DNA of 16,169 nt from Alphaproteobacteria bacterium (GTDB lineage Bacteria > Pseudomonadota > Alphaproteobacteria > Rhizobiales > Aestuariivirgaceae), in the NCBI GenBank assembly GCA_024639035.1, contig JAHEJE010000008.1, positions 1 to 16,169 on the forward strand, in the 5' to 3' direction. Shown here in pieces: positions 1 through 6,958 of this stretch. A model generated the notes under the pieces. The model made no database searches. It worked only from the letters and a program-made list of their open reading frames with translations, and was not told the DNA's origin. Within the stretch, counting starts at the first letter, position 1. Each line of letters opens with the position of its first letter. Position numbers and translations under genes: made by a program.

Positions 1-1517
1 TCATCCTCAAAGAACTTCAGCAGGTTTACCGCCACATCGCGGATGTCGTCCTTGTCCGACAGGATGACGACGGCATGAGATCCGACAAATGCGTTCGGAT
101 CCTTCTGCTGCAGCGTGCCGAAGTCGAGCGGCACATCGCCCATCGACGCCGGCAGGATGCCGCCGGACGGTCCGCCCGGCAGATAACCCTTGAAGCTGTG
201 CCCTTTGGCCATGCCACCGCACAGCGCGATCAGTTCCTCAACCGTCGCACCTGCCGCCGTCAGCACCACGCCCGGGTTCTTCACCCGCCCTGACACCGAA
301 TAGGACCGGTTGCCCTTGTGGCCATCGCGGCCCTGATCGATAAACCACTGCGCCCCCTTGGCGAGGATCTCCGGCATCCAGTAGACGGTCTCGACGTTGT
401 GCACCAGCGTCGGCTGACCGAACAAACCGACCTGCGCCACGTAAGGTGGCCGGTGGCGCGGCAAACCACGTTTGCCTTCAATCGACTCGATCATCGCCGA
501 TTCTTCGCCGCAGATGTAGGCACCGGCGCCGCGCCGCACCTCAACGTAGCCGGACGCGATGATGCCCTCTTTCTCCAGAACCTTGATTTCCTTATCCAGC
601 AGCGCCAGCACCGCCGGATATTCATCGCGCATGTAGATGTAGACCTTGTCGGCCTCGACACCCCAGGCGCCGATCAGCATGCCTTCCAGGAACTGATGCG
701 GTTTGGCCTGCAGGTAATGCCGGTCCTTGAAGGTCCCCGGTTCGCCCTCGTCACCGTTGATGCACATGTAGCGCGGACCATTGCCAGCGCGCACGAACTT
801 CCATTTCTGTCCCGACGGGAACCCCGCCCCGCCCAGCCCTTTGAGCCCGGCCTCCAGCAAGGTTTCGATCACCTCATCGGGTGTGCGTTTACCGGCACGC
901 AGGTCCTTCAGCACCTGATAGCCACCGGACTTCGCATAGGCCTTGTAGGTCTGGTACTTCGGCCTTTCCGGTTTGACATCGCGCTCCTTGGCCGCCTTGA
1001 GCAGCTTGGGCACGGAAATGTTGCCCAAATAATTCCGCCCGACGGCAGCAGCCGGCGCCTGATCGCATAGTCCCATGCACGGCGCGTGGACGACGCGGAC
1101 ATATTTCGGTGCTTTGTCGCCGAGTTTCTTGATGATGTCCTGTGCGCCGGCCATCTCGCACGACAGCGAGTCGCAAACCCGGATCGTCACCTCCGCCGGT
1201 GCGGCTTCACCTTCCTTCACCACATCGAAATGATGATAGAACGTCGCCACCTCGTAGACCTCGGCCTGCGCCAGCCGCATCAGCACAGCCAGCGCCGCCA
1301 GATGTGCTGCCGACAGATGACCGTACTTGTCCTGAATGACGTGAAGGTGCTCGATCAGCAAATCGCGCTGCAGCGACTTGCCTTTCAGCAGCTTCTCGAT
1401 CTGTGCCAGAGCGGCCGGATCGGTCTGCCGTCCTTTGGGAAACGCCCGTGCCTTGGCCTTGCCGCCGCGCCCGGGTCGCACCGGCTTGATGGTCTTCGGA
1501 TTTATATGCTGGTTCAT
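1..1517 (-). CDS. NAD-dependent formate dehydrogenase beta (diaphorase) subunit, NuoE-NuoF fusion, 3' end beyond window
   Basis: This is probably the electron-input diaphorase subunit of a cytoplasmic NAD-linked molybdenum or tungsten formate dehydrogenase, passing electrons from formate oxidation to NAD+ through FMN and iron-sulfur clusters. 505 codons are visible from the ATG at 1517, and the gene leaves the window at base 1. Residues about 30-165 form a NuoE-like thioredoxin-fold domain with an intact [2Fe-2S] ligand set: C115-x4-C120 and C147-x3-C151 (APCMGLC). Residues about 215-505 are NuoF-like: GLGGAGFPSGQKW (227-239) and NGDEGEPGTFKDR (254-266) build the FMN/NAD site, followed by GAGAYICGEE (330-339). 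The carboxy-terminal [4Fe-4S] motif expected of NuoF would lie outside the window. The E-F fusion resembles the Fdh1B/FdsB type of methylotrophs and rhizobia, and a catalytic alpha subunit is expected just to the left. A stand-alone NADH dehydrogenase or hydrogenase diaphorase is less likely, given the fusion and the missing nuo neighbours. Confidence 0.85.
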   Translation of the reverse strand, partial: MNQHINPKTIKPVRPGRGGKAKARAFPKGRQTDPAALAQIEKLLKGKSLQRDLLIEHLHVIQDKYGHLSAAHLAALAVLMRLAQAEVYEVATFYHHFDVVKEGEAAPAEVTIRVCDSLSCEMAGAQDIIKKLGDKAPKYVRVVHAPCMGLCDQAPAAAVGRNYLGNISVPKLLKAAKERDVKPERPKYQTYKAYAKSGGYQVLKDLRAGKRTPDEVIETLLEAGLKGLGGAGFPSGQKWKFVRAGNGPRYMCINGDEGEPGTFKDRHYLQAKPHQFLEGMLIGAWGVEADKVYIYMRDEYPAVLALLDKEIKVLEKEGIIASGYVEVRRGAGAYICGEESAMIESIEGKRGLPRHRPPYVAQVGLFGQPTLVHNVETVYWMPEILAKGAQWFIDQGRDGHKGNRSYSVSGRVKNPGVVLTAAGATVEELIALCGGMAKGHSFKGYLPGGPSGGILPASMGDVPLDFGTLQQKDPNAFVGSHAVVILSDKDDIRDVAVNLLKFFED

Positions 1518-1641
1518 CTGCCACTCAAGCCCGCCGGGCGGTGCAAGCTCCCTTCACGATGCCAACTTCGTTCCGTTATGGTATCAAAGCTCGGCCAGAT
1601 CGGTCCCGAATGATCGGGCAATGATTATTATGCATTATTGG

Positions 1642-1650
1642 ATTATACCA
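1642..1650 (-). promoter_or_regulatory. Candidate extended -10 promoter for the formate dehydrogenase gene
   Basis: Read on the minus strand this is TGGTATAAT, a perfect TATAAT with the TG-n extension that can replace a good -35 box. A weak TTGTGT lies 15 bases further upstream, inside tusA. Transcription would start near 1635 and give a leader of about 120 bases before the ATG at 1517. A 5-bp inverted repeat, CCCGA-atga-TCGGG (1605-1618), lies in that leader and could be an operator. The element overlaps the tusA start codon. This is inference from sequence only. Confidence 0.4.
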
Positions 1651-1913
1651 TGACGGCTAACGACACAAGCGCAACCGCAACCGAACAGCTCACCATAGAC
1701 GTCCGTGGCATGCTCTGCCCGCTGCCGGTTCTGAAGGCCAGAAAACGCTTGAAAACAATGGAAAACGGGGAAATTCTGAAAGTCATTGCGACCGACCCGG
1801 CTGCCGTTATCGATTTTCCGCATTTTTGCAGCGAAGCCGGCCACGAGCTGCTCGACTCCCGCCAGGACAATGGCGAATTGGTTTTTGTCATTCGTAAAAC
1901 TCATGACACCTGA
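1650..1913 (+). CDS. tusA: TusA-family sulfurtransferase (sulfur carrier)
   Basis: An 87-residue cytoplasmic sulfur carrier of the TusA/SirA/YeeD family. These proteins hold a persulfide on a conserved cysteine and pass it on, for example to tRNA thiolation or molybdenum cofactor and formate dehydrogenase maturation. The hallmark is DVRGMLCPLPVLKARK (residues 17-32), with the persulfide cysteine C23 in the CPLP motif. A second cysteine, C60, sits in the PHFCSEAGH segment that is common in the family. The ATG at 1650 is preferred because the family motif then begins at the usual distance from the amino terminus. A TTG at 1638 is in frame, and neither start has a clear ribosome binding site. 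It is divergent from a formate dehydrogenase gene, which fits a possible role in sulfur supply for that enzyme, but that link is inference. Confidence 0.9.
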   Translation: MTANDTSATATEQLTIDVRGMLCPLPVLKARKRLKTMENGEILKVIATDPAAVIDFPHFCSEAGHELLDSRQDNGELVFVIRKTHDT

Positions 1914-1924
1914 CTCCCTCGCAT

Positions 1925-1942
1925 GAGCCGGGAAGCCGGTTC
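1925..1942. terminator. Short hairpin between convergent tusA and the ArsC-like gene
   Basis: GAGCCGG (1925-1931) can pair with CCGGTTC (1936-1942) around the loop GAAG, a 7-bp stem with one G-U pair. It lies in the 27-base gap between two convergent genes and touches the stop codon of the minus-strand gene. There is no T tract on either side, so termination would be weak or factor-assisted. Confidence 0.3.
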
Positions 1943-2306
1943 AGGCGAGTCTTGCCGCCAAGTCGGCCTGCTCCGCAGCGGCGAAACCAACGATGAATTC
2001 ATCAACCAGTTCGACCACCGGTCGTTTCAGAAGCGTCGGGTGCTGCACGATCAGATCGACGACATCCTGGTCGGTTGAAACCGCACGCTGGGTTTCTGAA
2101 AGCTGGCGCCATGTTGCGCTCTTGCGGTTGAGCGTCTTATCGGCACCGGCGCCGGCGACGATGCGCGCGACATCGGCCCGGGTCAGATCGTCGGCTCGGA
2201 CATCGATGAAGGCAAACCCCTGCCCGGCTGCCCGCAACCACTTCACCGCCCTGCGGCAGCTGTCGCAATTCTTCAGGCCGTAGACCCTGATTGCCGGGTC
2301 GCTCAT
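1941..2306 (-). CDS. ArsC/Spx-like (YffB-type) thioredoxin-fold reductase
   Basis: A 121-residue cytoplasmic protein of the ArsC/Spx/YffB family. The amino-terminal strand runs into YGLKNCDSCRRAVKWL (9-24) with cysteines C14 and C17. The first is at the position of the family's active cysteine, and the C-x2-C pair resembles Spx. LNRKSATWRQLSE (59-71) and LLKRPVVE (92-99) are the middle and carboxy-terminal family signatures, where the conserved arginine of KRP helps bind the oxyanion or glutathione in ArsC. The length matches YffB (about 115-120). Its ATG overlaps the stop codon of the upstream CobW-like gene (ATGA, 2303-2306), so translation is probably coupled. True arsenate reduction is unlikely without other ars genes. 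A redox or thiol role is more probable but unproven. Confidence 0.85.
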   Translation of the reverse strand: MSDPAIRVYGLKNCDSCRRAVKWLRAAGQGFAFIDVRADDLTRADVARIVAGAGADKTLNRKSATWRQLSETQRAVSTDQDVVDLIVQHPTLLKRPVVELVDEFIVGFAAAEQADLAARLA

Positions 2307-3460
2307 GCCTCATCGCCCCGCCGCAAAGACAGCGTGTCGTCGCGAAAAGCGTCGGCTCCGCCACGCACCGGATCGGTGAACGCCTTGAACAGCTTGTCCA
2401 GCTCTTCGCGGGCGATGTCGTTGGTGATGAACACCAGCCGCGAGCGCCGGTCGTCGTCCGGCCAGCCATCGAGCCGCGACGGCGGATGGAAGATATGCTG
2501 CACCCCATGGATCACCATCGGCCGCTCCTCGTCGTCGTCCAGTTTGACGATACCCTTGACCCGCAGCAGGTTCGGCCCGTGATAACTCCTGAGCAATTCC
2601 AGAAACAGCTCAAAACCCCACAGGCTGATAGCCTTATCGTTGCTGATCGAGAACGAGCGGATGTGATCGTCGTGCCGGTTGACGTCATGATGATGGTGAT
2701 CGGTATGATCATGCCCCGACGACCTGCGCCGGCGCCTGCCGCGCGCCGCCCGCTCCGGCACCTCGTAGGCGTCCGCCGCCAGCCAGCGCGCCACATCCGG
2801 TGCCTTGGTTTCGGGATCGTACAAACCGCAGTTGAACAGCCTGTCCGGTGAAACATCGCGCTGCACCTCCAGGAGTCGCGCCGCCGGATTGAGCTTGCGC
2901 AGCCGTCCGACGATATCGAACAGCTGGTTTTCTCCAGCAACGCCGGTCAGCAGGTCAGCCTTGGTCAGCACGATGCGGTCGGCGACCGCGACCTGCTTGA
3001 CCGCCTCGCCATGAGCGTCAAGCGTATCGGGGCCGTTGTAGGCATCGACCACCGTGATGACGCCTTCCAGCCGGTAGCGCTGCAACAGATAGGGATGGTT
3101 CATGATCGTGTGCAGCACCGGCGCCGGGTCGGCCAGGCCGGTGGTTTCGATCACCACCCGGTCGAACGCCTTGATCTCGCCTGCGTCGCGCCGCTCGATC
3201 AGCCGGATCAGCGTATCGACAAGATCGCCGCGGATCGTGCAGCACAGACAGCCCGAGGCCATCTCGAACACATCGTCGTCCGCCGTTTCGACCAGCAGGT
3301 GGTCAAGTCCGATCTCACCAAACTCGTTGATGATGACGGCCGTGTTGGCCATCGCCGGATCGTTCAGCAGCATGTTGAGCAGGCTGGTCTTGCCGGCCCC
3401 CAGAAAACCGGTCAAGACCGAAACCGGCAGCGGGCCGGCGGATGTCGCATTGTCTGTCAT
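2303..3460 (-). CDS. CobW/COG0523-family metal-chaperone GTPase
   Basis: A 385-residue G3E GTPase. Visible motifs are Walker A GFLGAGKTS (18-26), the family metal-binding motif GCLCC (70-74), the Walker B-like region ending in ETTG (105-108) and the guanine-specificity motif TKAD (166-169). A histidine-rich linker (250-266, eight His) follows, and the CobW carboxy-terminal domain occupies about 268-360. COG0523 proteins deliver zinc or cobalt to client enzymes using GTP. The CxCC and His-rich loop suggest zinc, although the exact metal cannot be read from sequence. The start is uncertain: ATG at 3460 is chosen, with ATG at 3469 and TTG at 3481 also in frame and no well-spaced ribosome binding site. 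It begins a few tens of bases after the carboxypeptidase gene ends and overlaps the ArsC-like gene, so the three probably form an operon. No Zur-like operator was recognised. Confidence 0.88.
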   Translation of the reverse strand: MTDNATSAGPLPVSVLTGFLGAGKTSLLNMLLNDPAMANTAVIINEFGEIGLDHLLVETADDDVFEMASGCLCCTIRGDLVDTLIRLIERRDAGEIKAFDRVVIETTGLADPAPVLHTIMNHPYLLQRYRLEGVITVVDAYNGPDTLDAHGEAVKQVAVADRIVLTKADLLTGVAGENQLFDIVGRLRKLNPAARLLEVQRDVSPDRLFNCGLYDPETKAPDVARWLAADAYEVPERAARGRRRRRSSGHDHTDHHHHDVNRHDDHIRSFSISNDKAISLWGFELFLELLRSYHGPNLLRVKGIVKLDDDEERPMVIHGVQHIFHPPSRLDGWPDDDRRSRLVFITNDIAREELDKLFKAFTDPVRGGADAFRDDTLSLRRGDEA

Positions 3461-3496
3461 GGCATGCATATATCCGTACAATCGCCGACTGCGCAG

Positions 3497-4765
3497 CTAA
3501 TTTTTCTTCTTCTTTTTCCGCCGTTTTTTCTTCCTCTTGGCCTTCTTCGCCTTCCTGGCGGCAAGCCGCTTCTTGCGCTTGACCTCTTCGGCCTTGGATT
3601 TGCTGGCCAGTTCGGCAAAACCCTTTGGCTCCATCACCTCACATGAGCGATTACGAGCCTTCAAGTGCGTGCACAGATCCTGAGCATTGGTTTCGTTCAT
3701 CGCCCACAGCGTGGCCGCGTAGGTCTTGGTGAACGGTATCCGCATCACGCCGGCCTTGCCGGTGTCGATCAGGCTGCGGGTCAGCACGATTTCAGCATTG
3801 AGAAGCGCATCGGCGATAGCCAGGTTCTTGTATTTGCCCAGTGTCACGCCCCAGCCTTGGGTTTCGGCCGGCTTGATCAGTTTGACCCCCAGCCGTTTAC
3901 ATACGTCGGCACGCATGTTCTGCGGCTCGCCGGCAACATTCTCGATCTGGGTGATGCGACCGCCTTCGCCAAGATAGCTTTCGCCGTTCTTGGCGAAGCT
4001 GGCTTCAAGCAGCAATGCAGCAGCTTCGGTGCGCGCCGGTGCACTCTTGTGGCCCATCACCACGGCAACCAGTTGGCGACCGTTGCGGGTGGCGCTGGCC
4101 ACCAGGTTGAAGCCGGAGGCACACACAAACCCGGTCTTCATGCCATCGGCACCCTTCATACGTCCAATCAGCCGGTTACGGTTGCGCAGCTTCTTCTTGC
4201 CGATCTTGACGAACGGCTTGGCCAGGAACGAACGATATTCCGGAAACTCATGCACCAGCGTGGCCGCAAGCAGTCCCATGTCGCGCGCCGTGGTCACCTG
4301 CGCTGGATCGTGCAGCCCGTGCGGATTAACGAAATGCGTTGCCGTCATACCGAGACGCTGCGCTGCCGCGTTCATCAGTTCCACGAAGCTTTCGACATCC
4401 CCGGCCACCGCTTCGGCCAACGCCACCGCGATATCGTTGCCCGAGCGCACCAGCAGATAGCTGATGGCGAAATCCACTGAGATCTTGCTGCCCGGCTTCA
4501 TTCCCAGCTTGCTCGGCGGCTCCTTGGCCGCCCGCTTGGAAATGACGATCTTCTGGTCGAGTTTCAGCCGGCCGACCTTGATCGCATGAAACGTCAGATA
4601 GGTCGTCATCAGCTTGGTCAGCGATGCCGGATGCCACGCCTCACCGGCCTCCTGCGCCAGCAGCACCTCGCCGGAGCGCGCATCGAACACCAGGCTCGGC
4701 GCGGCGTGCGCCGGCAGCGCCATAACGCTCGCGAATATCCACAATAACAAGAGCCTGATACGCAT
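3497..4765 (-). CDS. D-alanyl-D-alanine carboxypeptidase (PBP5/6 family) with polybasic tail
   Basis: A 422-residue secreted serine peptidase S11 that trims the terminal D-Ala from peptidoglycan pentapeptides. A signal peptide is present (residues 1-21, basic start, hydrophobic core, ending in PAHAA). All three penicillin-binding motifs are intact: S48-L-T-K51 with the nucleophile serine, S108-G-N110, and K210-T-G212. The carboxy-terminal third (about 270-385) does not look like a typical PBP5 carboxy-terminal domain with an amphipathic membrane anchor. Instead the protein ends in a strongly basic tail (391-422), where about 22 of 32 residues are Lys or Arg. In the periplasm such a tail could bind teichoic-like polymers, peptidoglycan or outer-membrane phosphates, but that is inference. 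The ATG at 4765 lies directly before the signal sequence. It follows rppH after 163 bases and probably starts the transcript that continues into the CobW gene. Confidence 0.92.
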   Translation of the reverse strand: MRIRLLLLWIFASVMALPAHAAPSLVFDARSGEVLLAQEAGEAWHPASLTKLMTTYLTFHAIKVGRLKLDQKIVISKRAAKEPPSKLGMKPGSKISVDFAISYLLVRSGNDIAVALAEAVAGDVESFVELMNAAAQRLGMTATHFVNPHGLHDPAQVTTARDMGLLAATLVHEFPEYRSFLAKPFVKIGKKKLRNRNRLIGRMKGADGMKTGFVCASGFNLVASATRNGRQLVAVVMGHKSAPARTEAAALLLEASFAKNGESYLGEGGRITQIENVAGEPQNMRADVCKRLGVKLIKPAETQGWGVTLGKYKNLAIADALLNAEIVLTRSLIDTGKAGVMRIPFTKTYAATLWAMNETNAQDLCTHLKARNRSCEVMEPKGFAELASKSKAEEVKRKKRLAARKAKKAKRKKKRRKKKKKN

Positions 4766-4822
4766 GAAGGTGAAGTGACTTCCGTTACCGGTTCGATTGA
4801 CCCAAGACTGCCCGACCCTCTC

Positions 4823-4841
4823 AAAAGCGCATCGCGCGCTT
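4823..4841 (-). terminator. Weak intrinsic terminator candidate after rppH
   Basis: AAGCGC (4825-4830) pairs with GCGCTT (4836-4841) around the loop ATCGC. On the minus strand the stem is continued by two more T residues, giving a TTTT run (4826-4823). It lies about 90 bases downstream of the rppH stop. The stem is short and the T tract minimal, so it may only attenuate. Confidence 0.3.
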
Positions 4842-4928
4842 CACCTTCCGCACAGACAGTCCTAGCACCGAGTACACCCGGCGATCAATCCTGCACCCGG
4901 TCAGCAACGAAGATTTGATTGGATCGGC

Positions 4929-5432
4929 CTATGCCGCCAGATGCGCGAATGCCGCCACAACCTGCACATAGACGTTGCGCTTGAACGGCACGATCAACTC
5001 CGGCAGATCGGCCAGCGGCGCCCAGCGCCAGTCGTCGAACTCCGGTTTGTGGCCGATGCCGGAGATATCGACTTCGCTGTCATCTCCGGTCAGTTGCATG
5101 GCGAACCAGCGCTGTTTCTGCCCGCGATACCGGCCCTTCCACGACACCCCGACCAGTTGCGGCGGCAGATCATAGTAGAACCAGTCCGGCGCTTCGGCGA
5201 TGATTTCCGCCGATCTCACTCCGGTTTCTTCGGTCAGTTCGCGCCGCGCCGCTTCGCGCAGGTCCTCGCCCTTGTCGACGCCGCCTTGCGGCATCTGCCA
5301 CCACATGCCGATGCCGGTCGCCTCGTCGTCCTTGAACTGCTGGATACGGTGGCCGACCCACACCAGTCGTTCCCGGTTGAACAGCACGACCCCGACACAG
5401 GGGCGGTAGGGCAGGTCATCATGTGACGTCAT
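4929..5432 (-). CDS. rppH: RNA pyrophosphohydrolase RppH (Nudix)
   Basis: A 167-residue cytoplasmic Nudix hydrolase that removes pyrophosphate from 5'-triphosphorylated RNA and so starts 5'-end-dependent mRNA decay. The Nudix box fits exactly at residues 50-72 (G-x5-E-x7-REL-x-EE-x-G-V), with E65, E68 and E69 as the metal ligands. Upstream, PYRPCVGVVLFN (8-19) and WWQMPQGGVDKGED (44-57) are the signature of the RppH/IalA/YgdP branch rather than of other Nudix enzymes, as is GQKQRWFAMQL (104-114). The ATG at 5432 is chosen because MTSHDDLPYRPCVG matches the usual start of the family. The frame is open upstream to 5495, but that would overlap the previous gene. It follows the YibQ-like gene by 34 bases, a gene pair that recurs in Hyphomicrobiales. 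Confidence 0.93.
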   Translation of the reverse strand: MTSHDDLPYRPCVGVVLFNRERLVWVGHRIQQFKDDEATGIGMWWQMPQGGVDKGEDLREAARRELTEETGVRSAEIIAEAPDWFYYDLPPQLVGVSWKGRYRGQKQRWFAMQLTGDDSEVDISGIGHKPEFDDWRWAPLADLPELIVPFKRNVYVQVVAAFAHLAA

Positions 5433-5466
5433 GGCGGATTGTCTCTCACAAATGAAACCGGATTTT

Positions 5467-6642
5467 TCACCCGGCCTGTGGCCGGTAAAGGGCACTGGCC
5501 GGCACTAGTATGATATTGCGCGCTGAAAGGTCCCGCGACCATGAACCGAGCGCATCGAGCGTGGTCGCAAGGCCGGTTCCCACGCCGATTGCAAATCCGT
5601 CGCGGGCGGCCTTTTCCTCAAGCCGTGCCAGTGCCGCGCTGACCGCATTGTAAGTGGCATCGCTGTCGATCACTTCCACTGCCGTCCGCACCGGGATGCC
5701 GATCACCTGGCCGAGCGCGCCGGCCAGCGAGCGCTGCGAGGTGCCGTCGTCGAGATAGATCAGACCGCGCCGGTTCAACTCCTTGAGCACCGGAGCGAAA
5801 TTTTCGCCTTCCGAGGTAAACTTGGCGCCGAGATAATTGATAACCCCGGTGTAGCCGGAAAACCGGCTCATGTGCCACTTCAGGTCATCAATCGTCTTGG
5901 CGCTGTTGGCAGAGGCCAGAAGCGTCCTCGGCCCGGGATCGATGCTCGGATACCCGAACGGCTCCATCGGCAGTTGCAGCATGACCTCGTGCCCGGCGGC
6001 CCGCGCTTCGTTGATCTTGCCCTGCAGGCGCTTGCCATAGGGCGCAAATGCCAGCGTCACTTCCGACGGCAGTTCGTTGATCGCCTGCTGCGTCAGCTTG
6101 CCGTTGAGCCCCAAGCCGCCCAGCACGATGGCAACCTTCGGCGTCGCCGAGCGTAGTGTCGAAGTCTTCACCTTGGCGCCGTAGACCAACCACGGCTTCT
6201 TGCCCTTCTTCGATATCTTCGGCAGCAGACCGTGCGGGCCGCGCTCGGATACCGACTTGCGCGGCGCCGCCACGAGGCTTTGACGCACCGGCCGCACCAG
6301 CGCCGCCTCCTGGCGCTCGTCGCTGTTGGACAAATCGAGATCGATGGTCTCGCGCGAAGCATCGTAGGGCTCGTCGGAAACATCCGGAGATGCATCTGCC
6401 TCATCAGGGTCAGGCTCTGCTTCAACCGATGACGTGACGATCGGGTCGACCTTCTCGATCTTCACCGTAACGGTTGGCTCGCCAGTCTTGTCCGGCACGG
6501 TGCGCACCGCCCACACCCCGGCCGCAGCAAAACAGCCGACCACCAGCACGCTCACCGACATCAGCGCCGAGGGCCGCATGGCCCGCAGTTTTTCCCGCAG
6601 ACTGCGACGCCGCAAGGGTTGCCTGAGTTCGTCCGGTGTCAT
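5467..6642 (-). CDS. Divergent polysaccharide deacetylase family protein (YibQ/DUF610-like)
   Basis: A 391-residue membrane-anchored envelope protein. Residues 11-25 are basic and cytoplasmic, 28-46 form one transmembrane helix, and 50-165 are an acidic, low-complexity periplasmic linker. The conserved domain (167-388) follows: KVAIVLGGLGLNG (169-181), MLQLPMEPFGYP (221-232), GVINYLGAKFTS (266-277), LIYLDDGTSQRS (294-305) and VGTGLATTLDALGSW (354-368). This matches the divergent polysaccharide deacetylase family related to NodB-fold enzymes. In the first motif the family's Asp-Asp is replaced by Gly-Gly, so the usual metal-binding aspartate is absent. An ATG at 6642 is chosen because DELRQPL near the amino terminus resembles family members. 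A TTG at 6675 adds 11 residues. It is probably cotranscribed with rppH and is preceded by the strong terminator of the acyl-CoA synthetase. The biochemical activity of the family is not established. Confidence 0.88.
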   Translation of the reverse strand: MTPDELRQPLRRRSLREKLRAMRPSALMSVSVLVVGCFAAAGVWAVRTVPDKTGEPTVTVKIEKVDPIVTSSVEAEPDPDEADASPDVSDEPYDASRETIDLDLSNSDERQEAALVRPVRQSLVAAPRKSVSERGPHGLLPKISKKGKKPWLVYGAKVKTSTLRSATPKVAIVLGGLGLNGKLTQQAINELPSEVTLAFAPYGKRLQGKINEARAAGHEVMLQLPMEPFGYPSIDPGPRTLLASANSAKTIDDLKWHMSRFSGYTGVINYLGAKFTSEGENFAPVLKELNRRGLIYLDDGTSQRSLAGALGQVIGIPVRTAVEVIDSDATYNAVSAALARLEEKAARDGFAIGVGTGLATTLDALGSWSRDLSARNIILVPASALYRPQAG

Positions 6643-6748
6643 GCCGCGCGCCTGCCGTTTTCGCTCTTCGGTCAAAAGTGATTCGCGACCGCATTATAGC
6701 GGCACTGACCGGTCTTATGACATGCGATGATCGCCGGTCCGCGAAAAC

Positions 6749-6781
6749 AAAAAAGGCGGCACGATGTGGGCTGTGCCGCCT
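6749..6781 (-). terminator. Strong intrinsic terminator of the acyl-CoA synthetase transcript
   Basis: On the minus strand AGGCGGCAC (6781-6773) pairs perfectly with GTGCCGCCT (6762-6754), a 9-bp GC-rich stem with a 10-base loop. It is followed at once by TTTTTT, then G and TTTT. This is a textbook Rho-independent terminator. It stops transcription coming from the acyl-CoA synthetase before the yibQ-like gene. Confidence 0.9.
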
Positions 6782-6958
6782 GTGAAGTTTGACAGTTCGC
6801 ATGTACACAAGGGGATGTGTGATGCCATAGAACGCTCAAAACCCGCCAGGGTCAATCACTACCGCAAAGTGTAATGATTGAAGTCTTGCACCGATCCCGG
6901 ACCCAAAGGGGGGTCGGTTTTCCGCCCCGTTAACCATGCTGAGCCAAGCGGCCGTCGT
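6782..6958 (-). other. Structured 3' untranslated region of the acyl-CoA synthetase gene
   Basis: These 177 bases between the stop codon and the terminator contain no gene. They hold three further inverted repeats. GACCC (6900-6904) faces GGGTC (6911-6915). CAATCA (6853-6858) faces TGATTG (6875-6880). GCAT-gt-ACACA (6799-6809) faces TGTGT-g-ATGC (6816-6825). The first is followed on the plus strand by TTTT (6918-6921) and could also act as a weak plus-strand terminator. A 3'UTR-derived small RNA is possible but unproven. Confidence 0.4.

Noticed and set aside
318..1070. 250-codon plus-strand open frame over the formate dehydrogenase subunit
   Set aside because: It is antisense to clear NuoE/NuoF motifs and shows no family signature of its own.
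3665..4480. 271-codon plus-strand open frame over the carboxypeptidase
   Set aside because: It is antisense to the gene carrying SxxK, SGN and KTG motifs, with no independent support.
4766..4848. 10-base inverted pair GAAGGTGAAG / CTTCACCTTC flanking the carboxypeptidase leader
   Set aside because: The arms are 63 bases apart, purine/pyrimidine-rich and have no other support. It may be chance, so it was not listed as a feature.
6789..6817. Plus-strand promoter from TTGACA at 6789-6794
   Set aside because: The -35 is perfect, but the base run at 17-base spacing is GGGATG and no -10-like element is near. It also sits at the base of a hairpin that fits the minus-strand 3' UTR better.
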